The notes under the pieces: generated by a model
Database searches by the model: none
The model's input: the letters and a program-made list of their open reading frames with translations, nothing else
What the model was told of the DNA's origin: nothing
Position numbers and translations under genes: made by a program
DNA from: Desulfuromonadales bacterium
Lineage (GTDB): Bacteria; Desulfobacterota; Desulfuromonadia; Desulfuromonadales; Geopsychrobacteraceae
Direction: 5' to 3'
Assembly: GCA_016931615.1 (NCBI GenBank)
Contig: JAFGEL010000072.1
Coordinates: 49,033 to 113,032 of the forward strand
DNA: 64,000 nt
Part shown: positions 16,735 through 26,467 of the stretch, piece after piece
Numbering within the stretch: the stretch's first letter is position 1
Layout of the letters: every line of letters starts with the position of its first letter

Positions 16735-19698
16735 TTGAGATCGATCAGCACAAAACTGACCTTGTTAATCTGCTTTGCCGTTCTTCCGGCGGTATTCATC
16801 CTGCTGTACACGGGTATCGAGCAAAGACGACTGTCAATTGAAGAGACGAAACAGAATCTTTTGTTGATCACCCATTCCATGGCCGAGACCCAATTGGATC
16901 TAAGCAGGTCAACCAGGCAACTCCTCACGACACTGGCCGTCATGCCGGCAATCCGCGATCTTGATCTCAAAACCAGCGCCGATATATTCCAGGCGGTTCT
17001 GAAAGAAAACCCCAATTATCAGAATATCACTCTGACCGCACTGAACGGGGACGTTCTTGCTTCCGGGCGCCCCTCGTCAGCAACCAACCTGAAAGATCGC
17101 AAGCATGTCTACGAAGCGCTGGCCAAAAAGTCTTTTGCCGTCGGTGAGTACATCATCTCCCGGGTGGGGCCGAAAGTTCCCGCTTTTGCGTTTGCCTGTC
17201 CGGTTTTTTCCGAGAACAATGAGCCTATCGCGGTTTTAACCGCGGCAATCAAACTGACTCAATTCAGCCGTATTCACGAAATCTCTGGGCTTCCGGGAAA
17301 ATCCTTCATCGCAGTCACGGACCATAAAGGCATCAGATTATTCTATTACCCGGAACAGGAGAACACCAATCCTGTCGGGAAACCGATTCAAAAAAGCGCC
17401 TGGGAAATGACCAGGGACACTCAGGAACCGGGTTTTTTTCTAGGCAGCGGTTCCGACGGCATTAAGCGGGTGAGTGCGTTTGAACAGGTGCGCCTGACAC
17501 CTGAAGATCCTCCCTACCTGTATGTCTGGGCAGGCGTACCCGAGACCGAAATCCTGGCGACGGCGACTGCCGTGATGACGAGAAATCTGCTCCTCATGTT
17601 ATCGGGAACGGTTGTCGTCCTGTTCATCGCCTGGGTCATCGGCAGAAAAACGTTGATTTCACCGATTATGGACCTGGTTGAGCTGACCAGCAATTTCGCC
17701 GCGGGCTCTCTCGACGCCCGGAGTCAACTTGAAAAAAAACCGGATGAAGTGGGCTCTCTCGCGCGCGCTTTCAACGAAATGGCAGAAGCGATCAATTCCG
17801 CACAGAAAATCTTGCGTGACAGTGAAGCGCGCTTTCGCCTGATCATGGACAGCCTCGACTCAATCGTCTATGTCGCCGACATGAACACCTACGAAGTTCT
17901 GTTCGTCAACGCGTCCGGCAAGCAGAAACTTGGTGACATCAGCGGTCAGATCTGTTGGCAAAGCATTCAGAGAAACCAGAAGGGGCCATGCCCGTTCTGC
18001 ACCAACAAATATCTGTTGGATGAAGAAGGCCGACCAAGCGGAATTCATACCTGGGAATTCAAAAGCACCTTCAACAATCATTGGTTCTATATTCACGACC
18101 AAGCCATTGAATGGGTCGATGGCCGGATCGTGCGACTCGAGGTGGCAACCGACATCACCACGAGAAAACTCGCCGAATCAAAGCTTGCTGAAGAACGGGA
18201 ACGTTTAGCCGTCACCCTGGCAAGTATCGGTGACGGGGTCATCACCACCGATACCGCAGGTCGAGTCACTCTCATCAATCATGTCGCTGAGCAACTCACC
18301 GGGTGGAGTCAGGACGATGCGATCGGACGACCACTCACTGAAGTTTTTCATATCATTAATGAAGTGACTCGACGACTCTGTGAAAGTCCGGTTGATAAAG
18401 TTCTCACCACGGGTCAAATTATCGGTCTGGCAAACCATACCGCTCTGATCGCCAAAGACGGTGTCGAGAGAAATATCGCCGACAGCGGAGCACCCATTCG
18501 CGACAACGACGGCAAGATCATCGGGGTTGTCCTCGTATTCAGAGATGTCACTGAGCAGCTGCGAACTGAAGAGGAATTGGCCAAGACCAAAAAACTCGAA
18601 TCGATCGGCCTCCTTGCCGGAGGCATTGCCCACGATTTCAACAATATTCTTGCCGCCATCCTCGGTAATCTCGACATGTCGCTCCTTGACGACAAGGTCA
18701 GTGACAAAACCAGGAAATTGCTGAATGAAGCAATTAAGGCTTCCTTCCGGGCACGCGATTTGACTCAGCAGCTCCTGACCTTCGCCAAAGGGGGACAACC
18801 GATCAAGGAAACTGCAGCTCTCACCGAGATCATCAAAGATTCAGCAGAGTTTGTTCTGCACGGCAATAAAGTAGCCTGTGAGTACAATTTTCCTGATGAT
18901 CTCTGGTTTGTCGATATCGACAAGAGCCAGATCAGCCAGGTGGTTCAAAACCTTATTCTGAATGCCTGCAACGCTATGCCGAATGGTGGAAAAATCAAAG
19001 TCAGCTGTGAAAATATCAGCGATCAGCGCACTGATGCCCCCCCTTCTGATCACGGCAAATTTGTCAGGATGCAGATTAAAGACTCGGGAACCGGAATTCA
19101 GCCCCATCTCCTGGACAAAATTTTCGATCCTTATTTCACCACGAAACAACATGGCAGCGGCCTTGGGCTGGCCATCACTCATTCGATCATCACTAAACAC
19201 GGGGGACACATCTCCGTTCACTCCACCCTTGAAGAAGGCACGACCTTTATCATTGATCTTCCGGCATCAGCCGAGACTGCCGTTGCTGATGAAAAGCCCT
19301 TTGAACCCAGTCCGACCTCTCAACAGGCTAAAATTCTCGTCATGGATGATGAAGAGCAGGTACGGGCAATTACCCGCGATATGCTTGAAGCGCTGGGCCA
19401 TGACGTCCTGCTCGCCAACGATGGAGAACAGGCTGTGCGAATCTACCGAAAAGAGCTGGAAAAAGGACTTCCGCCAGACTTGGTCATTTTGGATCTGACC
19501 GTTCCGGGCGGCATGGGAGGAAGAGACACGATCAAGGAAATTCTACAAATCAACCCTGATGCAAAGGTCATCGTCTCGAGTGGATATTCTCAGGATCCGA
19601 TTATGGCAAATTTCCGAGACTATGGATTCTGCTCAGCTTTGGCCAAACCTTGCCAATTTTCCCAACTCGCACGCATCGTTGACCAGGCTTTAAGCTGA
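16735..19698 (+). CDS. Hybrid sensor histidine kinase (Cache-HAMP-PAS-PAS-HisKA-HATPase-REC)
   Basis: This 987-residue membrane sensor kinase has a fused receiver. Order: transmembrane helix ~8-25, a periplasmic double-Cache-like domain ~30-270, a second helix ~283-305, HAMP, and a PAS with a Cys cluster (CWQSIQ, CPFC) ~365-480. A second PAS at ~485-615 follows, then HisKA with H633 (GGIAHDFNN), HATPase with DSGTGI and GSGLGLA boxes, and a C-terminal REC with DD pair (VMDDEE) and phospho-acceptor D920 (ILDLTVPG). It starts at TTG 16735 with AGGAAGG at 16722-16728. No separate response regulator or target gene adjoins it, so the output probably passes through phosphotransfer elsewhere. The ligand is unknown; small carboxylates or amines are usual for Cache domains. 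Confidence 0.93.
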   Translation: MRSISTKLTLLICFAVLPAVFILLYTGIEQRRLSIEETKQNLLLITHSMAETQLDLSRSTRQLLTTLAVMPAIRDLDLKTSADIFQAVLKENPNYQNITLTALNGDVLASGRPSSATNLKDRKHVYEALAKKSFAVGEYIISRVGPKVPAFAFACPVFSENNEPIAVLTAAIKLTQFSRIHEISGLPGKSFIAVTDHKGIRLFYYPEQENTNPVGKPIQKSAWEMTRDTQEPGFFLGSGSDGIKRVSAFEQVRLTPEDPPYLYVWAGVPETEILATATAVMTRNLLLMLSGTVVVLFIAWVIGRKTLISPIMDLVELTSNFAAGSLDARSQLEKKPDEVGSLARAFNEMAEAINSAQKILRDSEARFRLIMDSLDSIVYVADMNTYEVLFVNASGKQKLGDISGQICWQSIQRNQKGPCPFCTNKYLLDEEGRPSGIHTWEFKSTFNNHWFYIHDQAIEWVDGRIVRLEVATDITTRKLAESKLAEERERLAVTLASIGDGVITTDTAGRVTLINHVAEQLTGWSQDDAIGRPLTEVFHIINEVTRRLCESPVDKVLTTGQIIGLANHTALIAKDGVERNIADSGAPIRDNDGKIIGVVLVFRDVTEQLRTEEELAKTKKLESIGLLAGGIAHDFNNILAAILGNLDMSLLDDKVSDKTRKLLNEAIKASFRARDLTQQLLTFAKGGQPIKETAALTEIIKDSAEFVLHGNKVACEYNFPDDLWFVDIDKSQISQVVQNLILNACNAMPNGGKIKVSCENISDQRTDAPPSDHGKFVRMQIKDSGTGIQPHLLDKIFDPYFTTKQHGSGLGLAITHSIITKHGGHISVHSTLEEGTTFIIDLPASAETAVADEKPFEPSPTSQQAKILVMDDEEQVRAITRDMLEALGHDVLLANDGEQAVRIYRKELEKGLPPDLVILDLTVPGGMGGRDTIKEILQINPDAKVIVSSGYSQDPIMANFRDYGFCSALAKPCQFSQLARIVDQALS

Positions 19699-19773
19699 AT
19701 GCTCTGTAATGCCCGACGTTTAGGGGCGAACAAGCAGTCACTGTTGCCTGACCGATAACTCAATAAACGTCTT

Positions 19774-20526
19774 TCACGCAAGTGATGAAATAAATGTCTG
19801 CAGAAGACTGAAATATTCGCGCGCGTTGACATACATGATGTCGTTATGGTTGCCATGGGGAAATATTTTCAGTGTCTTTCGACCTGACGCCCAATCGTAG
19901 AGCCGCTGTCCGTGGCTGACGTCAACCAGGCCGTCGTGCTGTGTATGAAGCACCAGAACCGGCCCCAGAAAGCTTTTCAACTTGTCCTGATGATTCAGGT
20001 GCCGGGCGACGGCCTGTTTCAAGGTGTCTCCGCTGACATTGAGTTCCGCGGGTTCAACCCGCAGCAGCAGTCGTTCCAGCACATCAGCCACCCCGCTCTC
20101 AAGAACCAGTCCGGCAGCATGAGGAAAGCGTGCCGCAGCTTCAAGGGCAAAAATCGAACCTACGCTGCGGCCAAAGAAAATCAGCTCTTCAACAGAACGG
20201 CCGAGCGCTTCAACAATCGGCACGACATCTTTGAGCATTTTCCCGAGCTGAGGATCTCCGCTTGATTGACCGTAGCCGCGCAGTTCAGCCAGGAAGCAGT
20301 TGCAGCCCATTCGGTTGATCAGGCCGACGAAGTCACCCCGCCAGTCATCGACAATTTCTCCGTTGCCGTGAAAATGGACCAGGGTTTTCGCAGCCGGGTC
20401 AATTTCATCATAACTGCAGGCTAATCTGGCATCTCCACAATCAACCCAAAACGGATCGGAAAACGAACCGCTGCGTGGAAAAAAATAACGTTCGCTGATC
20501 AACGGGTGGTCAAGCAGGTCGGTCAT
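19774..20526 (-). CDS. Alpha/beta-hydrolase family protein
   Basis: This is a serine hydrolase of 250 residues. The oxyanion motif HFHGNGE is followed by the nucleophile elbow GRSVGS with S121. An acid at LVLHTQHDGLVD and a histidine at HGNHNDI complete the triad. It resembles the BEM46/YqiA-like esterase group with no lid domain insertion. Substrate unknown. ATG 20526 has AGGAG nine nt upstream; the TTG three codons earlier sits right on that site. It diverges from the radical SAM gene with only 51 bp between the starts, so both promoters overlap. Confidence 0.88.
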   Translation of the reverse strand: MTDLLDHPLISERYFFPRSGSFSDPFWVDCGDARLACSYDEIDPAAKTLVHFHGNGEIVDDWRGDFVGLINRMGCNCFLAELRGYGQSSGDPQLGKMLKDVVPIVEALGRSVEELIFFGRSVGSIFALEAAARFPHAAGLVLESGVADVLERLLLRVEPAELNVSGDTLKQAVARHLNHQDKLKSFLGPVLVLHTQHDGLVDVSHGQRLYDWASGRKTLKIFPHGNHNDIMYVNAREYFSLLQTFISSLA

Positions 20527-20577
20527 GGGGTACAACTCCTGTCATATCTACATATCATAAGAGAACAAGGGGTAACT

Positions 20578-21606
20578 GTGTCGACTTTAGCAGAACAGCG
20601 ACTGATCTGCACCCGTCCGTTTGAGTGGTGCGAAATTCACCCCGGCGGCAGCATCTTTCTCTGTTGTCCGGGCTGGCTGAAACGCCCCCTCGGCAATATT
20701 CTTGAACAGGACATCGATACGCTCTGGAACGGTCCCCTTGCCCAGGAGATCCGTAAATCGATTTTGAATCACAGTTTCCACAACTGCAACAGCAGGCGCT
20801 GCCCTTTTCTATCGACGCAAACAGAGCCCGTCAGTCCCGTCGCCTCTGTTCAAAACGCCGAGGTGCGTACCGCCCTTGAACAGCGCCAGACTCAGCTCGA
20901 TTATTATCCCAGACGCCTCAATCTCTGTTTCGATGACAGCTGCAACCTGTCCTGCTCAAGTTGTCGGTCTGAGATACATCAGGCCTTCGGCAAAGAGCTT
21001 GAAACCTGCGAATTAGTCGCTGAGCGCATCATCGATCAGCTGCTTCCACAAGCGCATGAGATAACCTTAAGCGGTTTTGGCGACCCGTTCGGAAGCCCGA
21101 CCTACCTCAGGCTGCTGCACGACCTGAATCAGCAGCCCGACGGCCCCGACCTGCGTCTGCATACGAACGCCCAGCTCTGGACGGAACAGCTGTGGGCAGC
21201 CCTACCCGCCCTGCATTCCCGGATCAGCGCGGCAGAAATTTCCATCGATGCGGCGACAACGGAAACCTATGCGCTCAATCGCAGCGGTGGTTCCTTTTCC
21301 CGATTGTTGAACAACCTTGAGTTTATTTCGAGGCTCTGTTTACCCCTCACCTTGAGTATGGTCGTACAGGCCAACAATTACCGGGAAATTCCTGCTTTTA
21401 TTGACCTTGCCAATCAATTCAATGCTACGGCATATTTCAGCAAACTGGTTAACTGGGGCACCTTCAGCCAATTAGAATACCGCCTTCGTGCGGTTCATAT
21501 ACCCGAGCATCCGGATCACGCTGAATTCCACTCGCTACTGATCCGGGCTGCCGCACACCCTCGAGTTAAAATCGGCAACCTGCTTGCTTGTATCGACGGA
21601 GGATAA
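20578..21606 (+). CDS. Radical SAM protein with N-terminal SPASM-like cysteine domain
   Basis: This 343-residue protein has an inverted domain order. Residues 1-80 look like a SPASM auxiliary-cluster domain (FEWCEIHPGGSIFLCC, PLGNI, LWNGPLAQEIRKSI, HNCNSRRC). The radical SAM CxxxCxxC follows at C122, C126 and C129 (CNLSCSSC). A TIM-barrel core comes next, with GFGDPFGSP in place of the usual GGEP. It should cleave S-adenosylmethionine with a 4Fe-4S cluster. The substrate may be a peptide, but no precursor gene is recognisable nearby. The start is GTG 20578 after AAGGGG; the longer frame back to 20506 would overlap the divergent gene. Confidence 0.82.
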   Translation: MSTLAEQRLICTRPFEWCEIHPGGSIFLCCPGWLKRPLGNILEQDIDTLWNGPLAQEIRKSILNHSFHNCNSRRCPFLSTQTEPVSPVASVQNAEVRTALEQRQTQLDYYPRRLNLCFDDSCNLSCSSCRSEIHQAFGKELETCELVAERIIDQLLPQAHEITLSGFGDPFGSPTYLRLLHDLNQQPDGPDLRLHTNAQLWTEQLWAALPALHSRISAAEISIDAATTETYALNRSGGSFSRLLNNLEFISRLCLPLTLSMVVQANNYREIPAFIDLANQFNATAYFSKLVNWGTFSQLEYRLRAVHIPEHPDHAEFHSLLIRAAAHPRVKIGNLLACIDGG

Positions 21607-21683
21607 ACGGATCAGACCATTGACATTCAGTTTTTTGAATATTACGATATTTTACACCAACAGCACATCAGCAAGGAGACCTT

Positions 21684-22124
21684 ATGAGTGACGTAAAACT
21701 GTACAAGAGCAGCACCACCAAGCCCTTTGAAGTCGTACTGAAAAATCTGGAAGAAGCGGTCAAAGAATTCGATTTCGAGATTTATCACCATAACCGGGAA
21801 GACCTGGCCGAATTTTATCGCAGCGAAGGCGTGACCCTTCCCCCTAACTATCAACATGTCATGCTGCAGGTTTGTAACCCGCAACGCTCAGGCAAAGTGG
21901 TACCGCACAATCCTGACCGGGGAATTTTCGTCCAAAAGCTGATTTTCGTTTACAGCAACGGAGAGACCACAGAACTGCGAACACTCGGTTATTCGGCAAA
22001 CCTGATGGCTGACCTGCTGGGGCACAACACATTTGAAAAAGGCCCGAGTGATGACCAGTTTGCGGCCGGCATGGCTGAAAACTTTGAAAACATGAACAAG
22101 ATCATTCAGAAAGCGATTGCCTGA
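21684..22124 (+). CDS. DUF302 domain protein
   Basis: This 146-residue cytosolic protein contains the DUF302 fold. Visible blocks are PFEVVLKNLEEAVKEFDF at the start and VMLQVCNPQRSGKVV with its conserved CNP. The function of the family is unsettled; it may bind nucleotides or small ligands. It starts at ATG 21684 with a strong AAGGAG. It lies 77 bp after the radical SAM gene on the same strand and converges on the M20 peptidase. A role shared with the radical SAM protein is possible but unsupported. Confidence 0.86.
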   Translation: MSDVKLYKSSTTKPFEVVLKNLEEAVKEFDFEIYHHNREDLAEFYRSEGVTLPPNYQHVMLQVCNPQRSGKVVPHNPDRGIFVQKLIFVYSNGETTELRTLGYSANLMADLLGHNTFEKGPSDDQFAAGMAENFENMNKIIQKAIA

Positions 22125-22204
22125 AGCACTTGGCATCGCTTTGTGTTCGAGACAAAACAACAAGCTGACGGTTATTCGGGCCGACCACGGGGGGGATGGC
22201 CCTC

Positions 22205-23332
22205 TTAAAGCCTGTGCGCTTTCAATGTCCCGAACTCCTGCGAATATTCGAGAAAAAAGTTCACAAGGCTGTCGTAAACGTCATACATACTTGATATCAC
22301 GACATGTTCATCGCTGGTGTGCTGAGACATTTGGCCATCGGCTCCCCAGACCACGCCGGGGACCCCAAGAGCGCTGAGAAAGCGGGCATCCGAGGCACCA
22401 TGCTCGTATCCGGTGACAGCTCCTGTTGCATGTTTGAGCAGCAGCTCAAGACAAACTGAGGATCCGCCATGAAAGACCGGCTCCCTGGCATCGATGATGA
22501 CCGTAGACGATACCGTATCCCGAATGGTTTTGATCAGTATATCTGGATCGCTTTGCTCGGTGTAGCGCAGGTCGATGTTGGCACTGGCCCGACTCGGCAG
22601 AACGTTGGTCGAACCACTTCCGGCATGACAATTGGTCAGAACCAGCGTATTGTGCCAGTGGCCTGCGGCTGAAGTGGCAAAGAGGTCCCGCAAACGGTGA
22701 TAATCATCAATCAGCCGGTCGAAAGCGCTCTCACCCAGCCAGGGCCTGGCGGAATGGGCCGCCCGGCCTTCGGCCTCAAGCCGGAACTGTAAAATCCCTT
22801 TTTCTCTGGTGACAACTTTTTTCGGGTTGCCTCCATCCAAAGCGAGAAAAAAGTCCATTTCGATGGTTTTTCCCAGTTCCCCGACCCCCTTGAATCCTCC
22901 CACCTCTTCATCACCGGTCAACAGCAACCCGAACGGCATATGCTGCTGACTCAGGCCCTGTTTTTTCAGCCGGGCAAGATATTCACGAAAGAGGACCATG
23001 GAAACAGCCACGGCGTATTTATCGTCTATGGCCCCCCTGCCGAACAGACACCCATCTTTCTGCACCGGGACGAAAAGCCCTTCGTCATCCGCTTCAACCA
23101 CATCGAAATGCGCCAGCAGCATGATAGGGGCCTTACCCGCTTGGGGCAAAACGCTGATGGAGGGAACTCCGGCACAATCGTGAGACTGATAGGAGACATC
23201 GTTACGCTTGAACCAATCGCAGATAAACGAGGAACAGCGCTGGATGGCATCCGGGCGTGATTGGGTTGAGGGGATGCGAATCAACTCACTCGTCAGTTCA
23301 AGCAGTTCTTTTCTAAGCCTGTCACCGGGCAA
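22205..23332 (-). CDS. M20 family metallopeptidase/deacylase
   Basis: This zinc-dependent amidohydrolase is of the ArgE/DapE/carboxypeptidase G2 family and has 375 residues. Metal ligands are visible at H75 in LLAHFDVVEADDE, Asp in GRGAIDDKYA, Glu-Glu in GDEEVGG, Asp in LALDGGN and the C-terminal His in QHTSDEHV. A dimerisation insert lies in the middle. The substrate could be an N-acyl amino acid or dipeptide and is not resolved. The start is TTG 23332, 6 nt after AAGGAG; the TTG at 23338 abuts that site and is unlikely. It is divergent from the class IV aminotransferase. Confidence 0.88.
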   Translation of the reverse strand: MPGDRLRKELLELTSELIRIPSTQSRPDAIQRCSSFICDWFKRNDVSYQSHDCAGVPSISVLPQAGKAPIMLLAHFDVVEADDEGLFVPVQKDGCLFGRGAIDDKYAVAVSMVLFREYLARLKKQGLSQQHMPFGLLLTGDEEVGGFKGVGELGKTIEMDFFLALDGGNPKKVVTREKGILQFRLEAEGRAAHSARPWLGESAFDRLIDDYHRLRDLFATSAAGHWHNTLVLTNCHAGSGSTNVLPSRASANIDLRYTEQSDPDILIKTIRDTVSSTVIIDAREPVFHGGSSVCLELLLKHATGAVTGYEHGASDARFLSALGVPGVVWGADGQMSQHTSDEHVVISSMYDVYDSLVNFFLEYSQEFGTLKAHRL

Positions 23333-23454
23333 AACCAACTCCTTCGGATCAAATCATCTGACCATCCAGATACAAATATCCTTCAACCACTTCATTAAAA
23401 TTCCTGAAAACGCTAGTATAGGTCATCAACCATCCAAGCAGGAAATACAAATTT

Positions 23455-24321
23455 ATGAGCTACGTTTATCTCAACGGTGAATTTGTCAAAGATGATCAGG
23501 CAATGATTTCGGTCTTTGACCAGGGGTTTCTTTACGGGGACGGTATTTTCGAAAGCTTCCGTTCCGTCGGTGACCACCTTTACCAGTTTTCACAACATTA
23601 TCAGCGCCTGGTGCAATCGGCCAAGGCGCTCAACTACCCGGTGACCTGCACCCAACTGGACCTGGAAAACATTCTCCTGGAATTAAGGGAAAGGAACAAT
23701 CTCAACAATGCCTACTACCGCATTACCATCACCCGTGGCAAGGGGGAGATCGGTTTCCAGCGCGACTTTCACAATGATCTCACCCGTCTGGTAGTCGGCA
23801 GAGAATTCAAAGGCTTCAAAGACGAGTACTACGCTAAAGGCATCCACCTGCAGGTCGCCCAGACCCGCCGCAATGCTCCTGAAGCCATTAACCCGAAGAT
23901 CAAATCGATCAGCAACCTCAACAGCCTGCTGGGAAAACTTGAAGCCAAAGCCGCCGGCGCCTTTGAAGTCATTATGCTCAACAATAAAGAGCATATCTGC
24001 GAGGGTTCGGCATCAAATATTTTCTGGGTCAGAGATCAATGGGTTTTCACCCCCGACGCTTCAACCGGTCTGCTTGAAGGGGTCACTCGAGCGACGATTA
24101 TGCGGCTGTGCGAAGAGCAGTTAAATCTGCGGGTGATCAGCGGTGAATTCAAGTTGCAGGATCTGAAATTTTCCGACGAGGTTTTTATCACCTCGACATC
24201 ACTGGAGGTGATGCCGGTTGTTAAGGTTGATGATTTCACTATCAACCAGGGAGCCGTGGGACCCATAGCGAAAAAGCTGCGCGAAGAGCTGCACCGGGAT
24301 ATGCTCAGCAGTATCACATAA
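23455..24321 (+). CDS. Class IV PLP-dependent aminotransferase
   Basis: This 288-residue enzyme is of the branched-chain aminotransferase/D-amino-acid transaminase/4-amino-4-deoxychorismate lyase fold. Typical features are SVFDQGFLYGDGIFESFR, a probable catalytic Lys K150 (KIKSISNLN), CEGSASNIFWV and ITSTSLEVMPV. The motif around the lysine looks closer to the D-alanine-transaminase or lyase subgroup than to IlvE, but I would not fix the substrate. The start ATG 23455 follows AGGAAA. It converges on the acyl-CoA synthetase, with 13 bp between the stops. Confidence 0.88.
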   Translation: MSYVYLNGEFVKDDQAMISVFDQGFLYGDGIFESFRSVGDHLYQFSQHYQRLVQSAKALNYPVTCTQLDLENILLELRERNNLNNAYYRITITRGKGEIGFQRDFHNDLTRLVVGREFKGFKDEYYAKGIHLQVAQTRRNAPEAINPKIKSISNLNSLLGKLEAKAAGAFEVIMLNNKEHICEGSASNIFWVRDQWVFTPDASTGLLEGVTRATIMRLCEEQLNLRVISGEFKLQDLKFSDEVFITSTSLEVMPVVKVDDFTINQGAVGPIAKKLREELHRDMLSSIT

Positions 24322-24334
24322 GGATGACAGGATA

Positions 24335-26242
24335 TTATTTCAGCAGCTTGCCGATAATCTCGTGATATTTTGCCTCGATCACGTGACGCTTTTTCTTCAG
24401 CGTATTGGTCAGCTCGTCTCCCATTTTGAATTCTTTATCGAGAAAATGAATGTTCTGCAGTTTTTCAAAGGGCTTGAACCCCTGTTTGGGGTGCAGCAGT
24501 CGGTTCATCTCCGCCTTGACCCGATCGATAACCTGCTTGTCTTTGAGGAGTGCCTCCGTCGACTCGACACTGCGTTCGAACTTTTGCATAACAAAATCGC
24601 GTAACTGGTCAAAATCAGGCACGATGAGGGCTCCCAGGCCTTTCTTGTCCTGCCCGACAAGGACCGCGTCGCTGACAAAGGGCAGCTGCGTCAGGGTCGA
24701 TTCAATCCGGCTGGGATCGATATTCTCCCCACTGGCCAGAACGATAATTTCCTTCGATCTCCCAGTGATAACCAGCTCTCCGGTGAGAGTCAATTTACCC
24801 AGGTCACCGGTTCTGAAGAAACCATCTTCAGTGAATGATTTGGCATTTTCTTCAGCATTTTTAAAATACCCGCTGAAAACCTGTTCACCACGCACCTGAA
24901 TTTCACCCACCTGTCCGGACGACACAGTCTGCCCTGATTCATCGACCAGCCGCAATTCAGTATCTTTAGTCGGTGGGCCCAGGGTGCCGAAAACTTCACA
25001 GCTGAGAGCCCTGCCGGCGATTGCCGGGGCACATTCGGTCATGCCGTAGGCATTAACAATACGGATACCAACAGCATCGATCCATTCTTCCAGATAAAGG
25101 GGCAGGCTTCCTCCGCCACTGATCGCCATGCGTAATCGCCCCCCGAACTTTTCCTGCACGGCCTGCAATTTGTATTTGGCCAACAGGTTGGGGACAAAGA
25201 GCAGCACCATCACGATTGCTGCCGTCAGCTTCTGCCATAATCGACGCAGGATAAAAACCCGCTGAAAAACCGGGACCTGTCCCAGAAATATGCGTTTATG
25301 TCGGTTGAAACGGGCGGAAATCTTCACCAGAAGGTTGAAAATTCTGGCCTTGCGTGGACTCTGCTTTTCCAGTGCCTGATTGACTTTCGCGTACATCGAC
25401 TCCCATAAACGGGGTACGGTAGCGACCAGGGTCGGTTGATATTTCTCCAGGTCGGAAGCGAAGGTTTTTACACCTGAATAGACCGTGCAGCACCCGCTGG
25501 ACAGAGCTAGATATTCAGCAGCCCGTTCAAAGATATGCCAACTGGGCAGGATCGATACCCAGCGATCGGACTCACGCAGGTCGATCAATTCAGGCAGGGT
25601 ACGAACATTGTACATGATGTTGCGATGGGTCAGCACAACCCCCTTGGGCGTCCCCGTGGTTCCCGAGGTATAAATCATCGTAAAGGGGTCATCAAGACTC
25701 AGGCCATAACGCCGCGCCACAAAGCTATCGCGATCCTCCTGGGTCAGAATGCGCTCCTCCAGGATGTCATTATAACTGTAGGTGTGATCAAACCAGCGGT
25801 TGACCTTTTCCGCCACAATGACAAAAATCGCCTTGAGATGTTTGAGCTTTTTCAGCATCTCTTCATGGGCTTTGAGCAATTGCTCGGTTTCGATGATCAG
25901 AAACTCACATTCCGCATGTTCAAGGATAAATTCCAACTCCTGTGTCGGGGTGTCGCTTCCCCGCGGAACACTGACGGCACCGAGAGACAGCAGGGCAAAA
26001 TCGGTGACGATCCAGGCATAACGATTGTCTGAAAGCAGCATCACCTTACTGCCCTTGATCATTTTCCGCTGTTTGAATGCTCTGGCCAGAATCAGGGCAT
26101 CATCCATGAATTTACTGTAACTGACTTCAAATTCCGAATTGACTGAGCGGTAAACAAAAGCCGTGCGCTCGGCATAGCTGTAACAGCTGGTGAGCAGCAT
26201 ATCAAAAAGGGTGCTCTGAGGCGGGGCTGAACCAGGCATCAT
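24335..26242 (-). CDS. Long-chain acyl-CoA synthetase (AMP-binding)
   Basis: This enzyme activates fatty acids to acyl-CoA through an acyl-AMP. It has 635 residues. The P-loop-like AMP signature YTSGTTGTPKGVVLTHRN is intact, the A5 motif is NAYGMTECAP, and the C-terminal hinge and lysine region are recognisable (RTGDLGKL and ITGRSKEIIVLASGENI). A hydrophobic insertion around residues ~330-355 is typical of the FadD15/FAA1-like long-chain class and suggests membrane contact. The start ATG 26242 has AAGGA 7 nt upstream. It is the last gene of the probable heme operon, 42 bp after the small CxxC protein. Confidence 0.91.
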   Translation of the reverse strand: MMPGSAPPQSTLFDMLLTSCYSYAERTAFVYRSVNSEFEVSYSKFMDDALILARAFKQRKMIKGSKVMLLSDNRYAWIVTDFALLSLGAVSVPRGSDTPTQELEFILEHAECEFLIIETEQLLKAHEEMLKKLKHLKAIFVIVAEKVNRWFDHTYSYNDILEERILTQEDRDSFVARRYGLSLDDPFTMIYTSGTTGTPKGVVLTHRNIMYNVRTLPELIDLRESDRWVSILPSWHIFERAAEYLALSSGCCTVYSGVKTFASDLEKYQPTLVATVPRLWESMYAKVNQALEKQSPRKARIFNLLVKISARFNRHKRIFLGQVPVFQRVFILRRLWQKLTAAIVMVLLFVPNLLAKYKLQAVQEKFGGRLRMAISGGGSLPLYLEEWIDAVGIRIVNAYGMTECAPAIAGRALSCEVFGTLGPPTKDTELRLVDESGQTVSSGQVGEIQVRGEQVFSGYFKNAEENAKSFTEDGFFRTGDLGKLTLTGELVITGRSKEIIVLASGENIDPSRIESTLTQLPFVSDAVLVGQDKKGLGALIVPDFDQLRDFVMQKFERSVESTEALLKDKQVIDRVKAEMNRLLHPKQGFKPFEKLQNIHFLDKEFKMGDELTNTLKKKRHVIEAKYHEIIGKLLK

Positions 26243-26284
26243 TCGGGAGTCCTTTTCACCGGGAGATATTCTCGAAAGGGCAGA

Positions 26285-26467
26285 TCAGTCAAAGCAATCA
26301 GAACGATACATCATGGCCAAACGTCCCCGGCTGGCCAGACAATCGGGGCAGAGTTCACCCTCATCACCGTAATCTTCGATGGCCAGCAGCTGCCCGGCCA
26401 GCTGCGCTGGATCGGTCAGCTGCTGATCAGGATCAAATTCTTTTTTACACAGCCGGCAGATATTCAT
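26285..26467 (-). CDS. Small double-CxxC protein
   Basis: This 60-residue protein has two CxxC pairs (CRLCKKEFD and CPDCLASRG) set 32 residues apart, as in a zinc ribbon. I do not recognise a family. Its start overlaps the hemH stop (ATGA-type coupling), so it is translated with hemH. This may mean a link to iron or heme handling, but that is inference from position only. Confidence 0.68.
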   Translation of the reverse strand: MNICRLCKKEFDPDQQLTDPAQLAGQLLAIEDYGDEGELCPDCLASRGRLAMMYRSDCFD

